Assembly: GCA_012934845.2 (NCBI GenBank)
Contig: WNNJ02000511.1
Coordinates: 62,001 to 126,000, forward strand
DNA from: Pomphorhynchus laevis
Lineage: Eukaryota > Acanthocephala > Palaeacanthocephala > Echinorhynchida > Pomphorhynchidae
Reading direction: 5' to 3'
Length of the DNA: 64,000 bases
In this document: positions 11,023 through 19,900 of the stretch, piece by piece
Position numbering within the stretch: the stretch's first letter is position 1
Layout: each line of letters starts with the position of its first letter
Notes under the pieces: generated by a model
Databases searched by the model: none
What the model was told of the DNA's origin: nothing
Seen by the model: only the letters and a program-made list of their open reading frames with translations
Made by a program: the position numbers and the translations under genes

Positions 11023-12535
11023 ATCCCTTAGTAGGCAACTACCTTCTTTGACGATTTCTTTATATTATTTAATGTTTTTTATTAAAAATAAGTTTTATAA
11101 AGCCTACAAATTCGTCAGCTATAATTTCGAAAATTGTGGAATGCATAAACTAAAACATTTCCATACCTTTTGTTATGTAAAAACAGGTGTACTGAAATGG
11201 ATGGTGTAAATTTCAGTAATTTCATAGTGATGTTCGACTACCCAATATAATCGTCACTTGGTGATAAATTCTCTTTTTTTGTACGAATAGAAAGAGCTGT
11301 GATTAGATAGAATTTTTAAGTGAATAAGTATTTCTTAAGTCTAGAAATAGAACAATATTTGATATTATTTAAAGTCTGTTCATAATCTTAAAAACGAAAA
11401 CGATTCCGAAATTTTATTTCAGATAACATTTGATAGTTGTGTCGCCATTGCAAAGGTATTTTTAAAAACTATATGGTGATTGTAATATCGTGTAAAATAA
11501 AATTTAAAAAATCTGAATCATGCTTTGCTGGATGCAATTTTATAAATCATCAAGTTATGCATTATTTAATGTTGTTTTAAAATAATTAAAGTAGCAAAAA
11601 TTTTATTTTTAGGAAACTGAAAATTTCTGAAATAACAAAATATACTTGTCAACTATGAAATTTATATTATTATTTTAAAGACATACATCAAGCAAGGCAT
11701 AAAGTTCAAAACAGGCGCTGACTAATCAAATATCATTAACAAACTTTTAAAATTTTGTCTTTGAAAAGCTTCAGTGTTCTGTAACGCACTGTCTAAACAC
11801 ATTACATTACAATTCGCTAAATGTTAAGAGTGCTAAACTAATCTTAATGAAATTACAATATAAAATTACAATAAAAATACAATATATACAACATTTAAAA
11901 ATATTATATCAAATTATTTATATTATATAATATTATTATAATATTATAAATATTATAGTTTGCAGCGATAAGATTACTTATGCAATGGAGCATTGGTATA
12001 TAAACTAATATTTGTTTACCTTTCTTAGATGTTTTAGTTTTTAAAAATTTAATGAAATTTATCGAATCCAAGTATTTCGAAATATGGGAGTATTACCTGA
12101 GGTTAACTCTTGGAATTCTTATATTCTTTAAAAATTCTTTATTACATCGTCAATGATCTTCTTTTATAAAGCTAAAATAGTAATTACTCTTATCTTTAAA
12201 ATATGGTAATTATATTATTAAATCGAGTTTAATGAGATGTGGTTTTCTTAAATGGGCTATAAATAATACCACAGAAATAAATCTTAGCTCAAAAAATTTG
12301 GAATTCCTTAATGAAAAATGGTATTTTTATTTTAGAAGTTTATAACATATCCAATAATACTAATGATGTTTTATTTTATAAAAAATTACAATATTTTCAA
12401 GCTAAAAACTTAATGAATGCTTTGTAGTATATAAAATTTCTTGTGACAGCTGTAATTGATCATTGGTCAAATATGACAAGGATTAGGAAAACTTGTGTTT
12501 CAAAACATAATATAAAACTTGGTAATTTGAAGCTA
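11023..12535. other. AT-rich non-coding stretch
   Basis: No coding region, RNA gene or clear repeat family is recognised. Around 11880-11960 is a run of ATAT palindromes. Confidence 0.55.
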
Positions 12536-12695
12536 TTATTTAACTATTTAACTTTTATTTTTAATTTGCAATATAAAATACGTAGACTCAGTGAGCTTAT
12601 TTAATTAATTTGGATTATAAGGTTAATTTTGATAAAGCTTTCATTCTATCATTTGAAAATGATTACCCGTCACGTTTTATACGTGAGGCCTATTT
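12536..12695 (+). pseudogene. Penelope-like endonuclease tail fragment beside an end tag
   Basis: 12536-12592 is the inverted partner of 4733-4790 and includes the end tag (AATACGTAGACTCAGTGAGC). Directly after it, about 12610-12690 encodes YKVNFDKAFILSFENDYPSR and FIREAYFIKR. This matches the C-terminal helix of the GIY-YIG endonuclease of Penelope-like elements and resembles the clearer copy at 23613-23831. The frame stays open to 12807, but the later residues are low-complexity. Confidence 0.45.
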
Positions 12696-13440
12696 TATAA
12701 AAAGGATAATATTATGCCCAATAACAAATAAATATCTAATAAATATCATTTATAATATTGATATTATAAATGATAGAATAATATCATTTAAAAATGATAT
12801 ATTATAATATCATTTTTGTTTAATTATTTATTTAGAATAAGCTAATTCTATTTTAATTTTAAGTTTTACTGATTTGAATTCTTGGTTATTATTGTTTTAA
12901 AACGTTTTTCGAATATTTTAAATTTGATTTTTCTTAATGTTTTTAAATTAAATTTGCTTCGTTTTTCAATTACAATTTCACAATTTGTTTTCTTTGATGT
13001 TTTTAGTTCGCTACTAATTTTGAGTATTTTGTATAAATGGCAAAATTGATGCTTCTGTGTTTGAATAAACTCTTTGCAATTTTCCTGAAAACGATAGCAA
13101 CAACAATCGAAATATTGTAATTTTTGCAATAATAACAATCTATTCGTACCTGTAAATTTATAAAACTAATCTTCATGTAAAAATCAAATTATATTCAATG
13201 AAAGAAAAAATGAGTGAAATAGTTTTATTCCAAAAAATTAATGATATTTCGATAGCTTCTGTTATCATCTCAAAAAACGTGAATTAATATTTTTAATACT
13301 TCTTTTGGTTCCTATAAGTTTATAAAATCTTAACTAAAAAATCGACTATTTTTATCTAATTAATTTAATTTAAGATTATTTCTTAAATCTTATTTTATCA
13401 TAATCCTTTTTCTCTATTTAATGTTCAAATACTTAATATT
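12696..13440. other. AT-rich non-coding stretch with palindromes
   Basis: A near-perfect inverted repeat built on ATATCATTTATAATATTGAT lies at about 12745-12780, with further TATCATTT/AAATGATA units to 12815. A 90-codon minus-strand frame (12866-13138) has no ATG start, a Lys/Phe-rich composition and no recognisable domain. I do not call it a gene. Confidence 0.5.
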
Positions 13441-13640
13441 TTGTATGCATGAAACTCCGCCAAGATCGGTCTCAAGCTCGGCTAAAAAAATGAGGAGGGT
13501 TCAGGAGGGGCATTCTAGTTTAAAAATACCGCTCAAACTTTTAGCATTAAGAGTAAAAAGCCAAAAAGCAATTATAAGGCGTTTCCCTGAAGCGACGTGC
13601 AGAGATAACGCTTAGTCACTGTGAAGAAGTCAAAGAATGA
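13441..13640 (+). other. GC-richer island, possible retroposon 5' fragment
   Basis: The base composition jumps against AT-rich surroundings. The phrase CTCCGCCAAGATCGGTCTCA and the following GGAGGGTT resemble leader sequences of some invertebrate LINEs, and CTCCGCCATGTTCGGTCCCA recurs near 19420. A 64-codon frame (13421-13615) spans it, with no known domain. The origin is a guess from composition and partial memory of such leaders. Confidence 0.3.
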
Positions 13641-13682
13641 GCAAGCTTGGATACATTAGGCCTCATTAGCGTAATTCGTTCT

Positions 13683-14128
13683 GTCTTACTAGTTGTTTCT
13701 GTCCTATTATTTCTGTCTAATTATTTCTGTCCTATTATTTCTGTCTTATTATTCCTGTCTAATTATTTCTGTCTTATTATTTCTGTCTTATTATTTCTGT
13801 CTTATTATTTCTGTCTTATTATTTCTGTCTTATTATTTCTGTCTTATTATTTCTGTCTTATTATTTCTGTCTTATTATTTCTGTCTTATTATTTCTGTCT
13901 TATTATTTCTGTCTTATTTCTGTCTTACTATTTATGTCTTATTATTTCTGTCTTATTATTTCTGTCTTATTTCTGTCTTATTTCTGTCTTATTATTTCTG
14001 TCTTATTTCTGTCTTATTATTTCTGTCTTATTTCTGTCTTATTATTTCTGTCTTATTATTTCTGTCTTATTTCTGTCTTATTATTTCTGTCTTATTATTT
14101 CTGTCTTATTTCTGTCTTATTATTCGTT
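13683..14128 (+). repeat. Minisatellite, 14-bp unit with 11-bp variants
   Basis: About 445 bases of TTATTTCTGTCTTA repeated head-to-tail, interspersed with 11-base units lacking one TTA (TTTCTGTCTTA). The first half is mostly 14-base units. The second half mixes both lengths in partly regular order. Long open frames across it come only from the absence of stops in the repeat. Confidence 0.95.
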
Positions 14129-15234
14129 TTCTCTGTTGTTATTGTTTTATTTTCATCAGTGTCGATCCTGTTAAACTTTTAATTTAAATTATGAACATAA
14201 ACTTATAATAATGGAAAGCGCACATGTACTTGATAGAATATTTGAGAGTAATTATAATATTTGAGAATAATTCTGACCACGATGAAATTTCGCATACTTC
14301 CGGGAAACTAAAAGAGCATAAATGCAGCAATAAAATGTTCCAAGTATTGCAATAAAATATGCATATCAATTTTAGACAAATAAGAGGTGGTATAATTGGA
14401 GTTAATAGTAGCTCTATTATAGCTGACTTATTTTATATATAATATAAGTTTGTAAATTGTATAAGTGTATAAATTGGTATATAAGTTTATATACCAATTT
14501 GTTTTTATGCAATAAAATTTATATATTAAGATGTATATCAATTTTAATATGTTATGAAATATCATAAATATTATATATTATATATAATATCATAAATTAT
14601 ATAATATTTACATAGTAAAACTTATTAATGGTGAAACTTACTGATAAATAATATGGAATGTACGCTTTCAGTGAGCTTGCGTAAACAGAATCTTAGTACA
14701 CACGAGGTATATACTTGATATTTTACAATTTGTGTATAAAACACAATATTTCAATATAATTGTACGATTGTATAATTGCATAATTGTATGAGTTAAACAG
14801 ACATTAAAAATTTGCAAGTTGTAAATTAATACGAGAATAATCGACAATCAAAGAATATGCTGATTTTGTCCTATTTAAATACATCACGTATTTATTTAAA
14901 TGCATTGCCTTCTTTTATCGATATATTTTATTTTAAAATCGATATAATATATTTTTCTGTGAAATCTAGATTTACAAAATTAATTTTATTGCTATTTCGT
15001 TCATTAGACATGCAAAATATTTCCTTGTTCTCAACTCTTTTGCCATTTAATGGTATTTTTCAGTCAGTTATAAAGCTAATCCATTTTAGTTATTAATATA
15101 CGAATACTCTTAATGTTATAATAGCATACATATAAAATAATAATGTAAATATTCTATTATACAATAATGTTAATAATATATCACTTTTAAAACACTAAGG
15201 TGTTCATGGTCTAATATGTCGTTGGATACATGTT
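14129..15234. other. AT-rich non-coding stretch
   Basis: No gene, RNA or repeat family is recognised. The 79-codon plus frame at 14857-15096 encodes a hydrophobic Leu/Ile/Phe-rich peptide typical of translated AT-rich DNA. I leave it uncalled. Confidence 0.5.
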
Positions 15235-15362
15235 CGTACATTCCATCTTCGTTCAAATGACTTGACCGTACATTCCATCCTCGTGCAAATAACTTGAACG
15301 TATATTCCATCTTCCTTTAAATAACTTAACCGTATATTCCATTTTATGCAAATAACTCTTTA
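15235..15362 (+). repeat. Four tandem copies of a 32-bp unit
   Basis: Units begin at exactly 15235, 15267, 15299 and 15331 with CGTACATTCCAT or CGTATATTCCAT and end in AAATGACTTGAC-like sequence. Spacing is constant while the sequence drifts. There is no spacer between units, so this is a minisatellite and not a CRISPR array. Confidence 0.9.
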
Positions 15363-15649
15363 TTTTTATCAGAGCCATAAACTAGAGAGTTATAGAACCT
15401 TTACTCTTCATTATCCATTTTACCATCTTTTTCGTAGTTTAGAAAATCCTCATTTGCATTTACTGATGACTGCAAATTTTAGATAGTTGTACGAGATAAA
15501 AGCTAACTGTTTAGATATAATTGTTTTAAAGCTAAATGTTCAGTACGATCTAGATAACTGTTTAGTACAATCTAGATATTATTTTCGAATGCACCAAATC
15601 CATGGACTTAATGTTAAGCCCCTGAATAAGGGGCTTAAGAAGGAACATT

Positions 15650-15860
15650 GCGTTCCTTTTTCATTATCAGTTCCTTTTATCCTGCACGCTGCTTTAATCC
15701 TATCTATTAGCCAACAGAAGTATGTTACATTTCAATATTGGTTGATCTCATCAGCTACTGAGCCAACAGCAGTACACTGTTGGCTTATAGAGACTTACGT
15801 TTCACGTTTCGGTCCTTTTAATGCTGGCTGACCATCACTCGACTCATCTGCTTTTATCAG
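15650..15860 (-). repeat. Dispersed repeat with hammerhead-like core, copy 1
   Basis: Minus-strand copy of a family also at 16060-16240 and 49500-49640. Read on the minus strand, 15760-15715 gives CAGTAG, CTGATGA, a 14-base stretch, GAAA, TGTAACATA and CTTCTG. The outer hexamers can pair at 5 of 6 positions. The 14 bases can form a 3-bp stem (GAT/ATT) with an 8-base loop. ATG/CAT can close a 3-base loop before the expected cleavage point. This is the order of a type I hammerhead ribozyme: stem I, CUGANGA, stem II, GAAA, stem III, UH, stem I. A separate 7-bp hairpin, CCAACAG/CTGTTGG, lies at 15763-15783. Activity is an inference. Confidence 0.5.
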
Positions 15861-16059
15861 CAATTAGATTTAATCAGACTTTCATTTTACATTTTGCAAA
15901 TTTAATTGAAATCATTACTGATTTTAAATTAAATCAGCATTAGTGGGTGAATGTGCAACCTTCAATTTGAAAGCTTACCTATTTTCGCAATTAATTGCAA
16001 TTTTCAAACTAGTCATCTATATTGTGTTTCCTAATTTTAAGTTGATATACCTGCGAAGT

Positions 16060-16240
16060 CATTGTTGCCATTGAAATTTTGATGACTTTTATTATGCACG
16101 TTGTTTCAATCCTACATTTATAGGCAAACAGCGGTACGATACATTTCAGTATTGTTTGACCTCATCAGCTACTGATCCAATACCTACGTTTCACGCTTCG
16201 GTCCTTTGTTGGCTGACGATCACCCGACTCGTTGCTTTAT
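16060..16240 (-). repeat. Dispersed repeat with hammerhead-like core, copy 2
   Basis: Direct-orientation partner of 15650-15860. The minus strand at 16174-16129 reads CAGTAG, CTGATGA, GGTCAAACAATACT, GAAA, TGTATCGTA, CCGCTG. Stem II would be GGT/ACT where copy 1 has GAT/ATT, so one pair changed on both sides. Stem III would be ATG/CGT with a U-G pair where copy 1 has U-A. Stem I has one mismatch and one wobble. Around the core the two copies share TTTCACG(T/C)TTCGGTCCTTT and GGCTGAC. Confidence 0.5.
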
Positions 16241-17100
16241 TGATAATTAATTATAATACATGTCAAATTATATATTAATCAATTCATAAAATTGAACCAT
16301 ATAAAAATTTAAATCTTTAAATTTTATGACTTAATTATAAAATCTTAAGTTTAATATGTCTATAATTGTTTATTTATAATACAGAATACGTAGACAGTTA
16401 AATGATCATCTTAGATTTTAATAATGACCAAATAAATATTTGACGTTTACGATATTAAAATAAAATATAAATAAATATAATCATATTTACAAAATATGAT
16501 TTTTTAAGTACATTTTTAAAATTCATAGAAATCAGTAAATTTTTACGGATGGATGATAAAACTGTATTAGAATCAATCATTTATAAATTTATCAGTATAT
16601 AAATTTTATGCCAATCATTTTTACTAATTTTATACTAATAACTTGCAATTATTTGTAATTAAACAATTTAAAAGGAAGACATCTAAAATCAAAAATGTTA
16701 AGCTGTAGTCGAAACAACAAGATTATTACAATGCAAATGTCTAGACTACTCGTGTTACCAAATTCACAAAAGACGATAATTAAAAACAATTGTCGTATTT
16801 AACAAAGAAATCAATGAAACTTAATGAATATCATTTTTAACCATCAAGAGGAACTATTATCGAAGTACCAAAAACATTTACAAAGTTATTCAAGGAATAT
16901 TTGAAATTTATACACAATCAAGCCTATTTAATAATTTTTTTCACGAAAGATAATAGCCGCAGCCACAAATAAAGAAATATTATACAGTTATTTATGGGAT
17001 TACAAAATGAGATCACATGACGCTGTTGTGCCTTGAATAAAACAAAAATTTACAAATCGCATCATAACAATTTTTCCAACATAATTTCACGGTTAAAAAC
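16241..17100. other. AT-rich non-coding stretch upstream of the Tim gene end
   Basis: A degenerate copy of the 30-base end tag lies near 16385 (AATACGTAGACAGTTAAATG). The rest holds no recognised gene. 17000-17108 is probably the 3' untranslated part of the adjacent minus-strand gene. I could not place a standard AATAAA there. Confidence 0.45.
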
Positions 17101-17108
17101 TAGAATAA

Positions 17109-17354
17109 TTATTTCTGCGAAGTTGGCATAGTTGGACTTGTGGCCAAAGAGAATCGCTTTAACCATTCTTCAGAAAATCGTCGAGCAACAAGTTCGTTCT
17201 GCCTAGCTGTATGTAATGTACACTTATCAATACAATTCAATTCTTCTGGTGTACAATGCCTCTGATCAAAGAAACCGATACATTCACTAAAACATTTTTC
17301 AATTGTATTGTTATATGCTAACATGAACTCGCGAAGTACCTGGCGAGTTGTCAT
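17109..17354 (-). CDS. TIMM10B: Small mitochondrial Tim chaperone, TIMM10B/Tim9b type
   Basis: An 81-residue protein with the twin CX3C signature of small Tim proteins: C21-FSE-C25 and C41-IDK-C45, 15 residues apart. In this family the four cysteines form two disulfides holding a helix hairpin. These proteins act in the mitochondrial intermembrane space, escorting hydrophobic carriers to the TIM22 insertase, and the Tim10b member docks the hexamer on TIM22. The start LREFMLAYNN resembles the LRDFLLVYNR of vertebrate TIMM10B, which is why I prefer it to Tim9 or Tim10. There is an extra Cys34, and the C-terminal tail is Ser/Thr-rich. There is no presequence, as expected. On the minus strand, CAATTTTTTAG ends 8 bases before the ATG and looks like a splice acceptor, so a 5' untranslated exon may exist. 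No intron falls within the coding part. The nearest neighbours are decayed LINEs. Confidence 0.85.
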   Translation of the reverse strand: MTTRQVLREFMLAYNNTIEKCFSECIGFFDQRHCTPEELNCIDKCTLHTARQNELVARRFSEEWLKRFSLATSPTMPTSQK

Positions 17355-17529
17355 TATTGTATCTAAAAAATTGAACCAAACTCAAAATTAATTCACTTTA
17401 AATTAAAAACTAACTCGCAAATATATTTAAATAGCAATGCAATACGGACTTGAAAAAGTTTATTTAGAAAAAGTGAATTAAATTTCGTTAAATGATTATG
17501 AAGTTCTTTAGAAGTTAGGGAGATCGTGA

Positions 17530-18540
17530 AGACAAAGATTATACGCAAAAACTAGAGAATGATATCATCGACATACTGCAAGACGGTAACTGTACTCGAG
17601 AGTTATTACAGACAAGTCACCGAGAAAAGGTGGCCTAAGACGGAGCCTTGTGGAAGACCGTGCGAGATGGGAAAATATGGAGATGGAGAGGAGTTGGAGT
17701 GAACACAAAAAGGCGGTTGAAAATATAAGTAAAAACGGTATAGTATTATATGAGAAGTACACTAGTCGTGACGAATTCAAGAAAGAAATATAGAATGATC
17801 GACGATGTAAATGTAGAAGATACGTCAAGAGAAAGTATAACGCTACATATTTTCCTAACGCGGAATTGAAGGCCACTAAATACTTTTTTAACGTGTCAGT
17901 TTAGTGGAGATATTCGATGAAGCTATTGATTAACTTGATTTAACATAAGCCGCTCAAGGAGTTTAGACAGGGTCAAAAGAAAAAATTGGGGTATTTGAAG
18001 ATGCAAGTGAAAGATCAAAATCGGTAGATAAGTATTCAGTAAGACAAAAAAGATCGAGTGATTATTGTCCAAAGCGTTCAAGAAATATGCTGCTTTTGTG
18101 AATAATAAATCGGGTGTTCAGAAGGTTTAGACAAACAGAGGATTTTATTTCATTGTAAGTTAGAGAAAGAGATGCTGAGGGGAAAAGGACGCTATCAGAT
18201 TTTTGGACGTAGATGCACTACACGAAAATTTCGATTGACATTTTTAATCGTAATATGACTCTATATTGACTTCACGTCGATATTTTTCAATACGAGCCTA
18301 GTAAAGTTAAGCGATTTCAGTGGGTAAACGATCGACGATACAACAATTGAATGATGGTGAAACGAGTTTAAACCGTTGAGATAGGATAAAGAAGGCTTAG
18401 GTGCGGTTTCTGATAACATTTACGAGTAAATGACGGAAATAATCGGGAGCAAAAACGGATTTATTAAGACAATAGAGACAAACTGAAAAGACCCCCTGGA
18501 TAGATATGGATTATTGTTAGGAAGAATGTTGGCAATAAAA
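17530..18540 (-). mobile_element. Decayed CR1/L2-like LINE, reverse-transcriptase part
   Basis: Minus-strand pieces include HGLPQGSVLGHLF (about 17675-17637), the B-motif of LINE reverse transcriptases. Further upstream (about 17990-17940) is LTLSKLLERLMLNQV, the usual segment before the catalytic block. Between and around them the frame breaks repeatedly. The sequence resembles the family at 19900-23365 but is older and much more decayed. Start and end are approximate. Confidence 0.5.
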
Positions 18541-19270
18541 TATTGAGAGGTGGAAACATCGGCATCAAAACGTGTTCAGGGTGAAGAGAAGTCAGAAGGC
18601 TCAACATTCAATATTATAATGCACCTACTGCCAGAAAAGAAATCATTTACGTGGAAATGGAATATTTACGTGACGTATCTGAAGAAGGTCAAATACTCAG
18701 GAAACAGAAGAAGCAGACGTGTTAAAATGATAAAAGTGAATAGAATTACAAATTTATGCATTAACAAGTCCTACTGTGAGATAAATATCAAGCTGGAACT
18801 GTTGGGAGTTACTCTTGATAACTCACAGTCAAACCACCAAGCGTTCATACTCCCAACATATAAAGAAGTTAAAGGATCAAATTCATCATGTAAGCCGACC
18901 AGTCCTTGAATAATTAACAGACTGAAAAGTAATAGAAACATTGCTAGTACGAAATTATCCACATTGGCTGAGTGTAACTGATTTAAACACAACTTCCACA
19001 TCATATGTTTTAGAACTGAGTTGAAATTTGAGTTATTCAGATTGGGGCATTAAACTACGTACATTTGAATGAAATATGTTCAGAAAATTTTCCGTTATTT
19101 GAGTGTCACAGCTGGTGATTGGCTTAAAATTCCATAAACAGAAATTATGTATAAAAAGGTCACGGGTTGTAGAAACATTATAGTTGGCATCTAAGTCACT
19201 AGCACCATTGAATATGAAATTTATTGATACTATGCACGGAAATAAAGTTAAAACTGTTTTTAACATTAGA
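18541..19270 (-). pseudogene. Probable LINE 5' remnant
   Basis: Two minus-strand frames (19266-19033 and 19004-18771) contain FHSNVRSLMPQSE, which matches the N-x-RSL opening of LINE endonuclease domains. The rest is degenerate and matches nothing else I recognise. It may belong to the element immediately downstream at 17530-18540. Confidence 0.3.
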
Positions 19271-19497
19271 TTTTGATGGATTTAAATAACAATACTTGTT
19301 TATGCCGAAAATATTGACATACTCTCCTTACTATGTGCGCAAATGGCTGCAATTTAATTTTTGAATCTGTAATGTGGGATCAGATCTGTACTTTAGCTGT
19401 AATCTGATCTGTAATGTAACTCCGCCATGTTCGGTCCCAAGCCCGTGCTGAGAAGGTGAAGTGTACTATAAACAAGACAAGATTATCAATAGGACGG

Positions 19498-19815
19498 AAC
19501 AAACGGATTGAACGAACTGAATGCACAGGCTAAATGAACATACTAAACGAACGGTCTGAACAAACGGACTTTACGGACTGACTTTAAGAACGGTATGAAC
19601 GAACCGTCTGAACAGACGGTCTGAACGGACGGTCTGAAGGGATTGTCTGAAAGAACGGTATAAACGAGCGGACTGAACGAACTGAACGAGCGGACTGAAC
19701 GAACGCACTGAAAGAACGGACTAAATGAATGAACTAAACGAACGGACTGAACAAACGGCTGAACAAACGGACTGAACAAACAATATTAACGAATAGACTG
19801 AACATACACACTGAA
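19498..19815. repeat. Minisatellite of about 13-bp units
   Basis: Degenerate tandem copies of CGGACTGAACGAA and the variants CGGTCTGAACGGA and CGGTATGAACGAA run for about 320 bases. Units differ in length by one to three bases. It ends about 30 bases before the LINE tail at 19845. Confidence 0.85.
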
Positions 19816-19844
19816 TTCGTCTGCGGAATTATTATTATTGATGG

Positions 19845-19900
19845 GGTTGTAAGTGCGCCGTTGGCGCGCAATTGCCACTCAAAATAAATTTATCTTATTA
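19845..19900 (+). mobile_element. Isolated 3' tail of a CR1/L2-like LINE
   Basis: GTAAGTGCGCCGTTGGCGCG followed by CAATTGCCACTCAAAATAAA parallels the 3' end of the LINE that ends at 23365 (TAAGCGTGTGCCGGCACGCA, TTTGCCACGTAAAAATAAA). It is a heavily 5'-truncated copy. The next, longer LINE starts right after it. Confidence 0.6.

Noticed and set aside
12866-13138. 90-codon minus-strand frame
   Set aside because: It has no ATG start, Lys/Phe/Ile-rich composition expected of AT-rich DNA, and no domain.
13647-14187. Long hydrophobic open frames across 13.6-14.2 kb, resembling multi-pass membrane proteins
   Set aside because: They are translations of the TTATTTCTGTCTTA minisatellite, which lacks stop codons in all three plus frames.
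15235-15362. Regular 32-base repeats, considered as a CRISPR array
   Set aside because: The units abut with no spacers, drift along their whole length, and lie in eukaryotic DNA.
15780-15855. GGACCGAAACGTGAAACGTAAG on the minus strand, considered as a second hammerhead core upstream of the first
   Set aside because: No CTGANGA stands at the right place in any of the three copies; the nearest phrase is GTGATGG or GTGATCG, conserved in that non-functional form.
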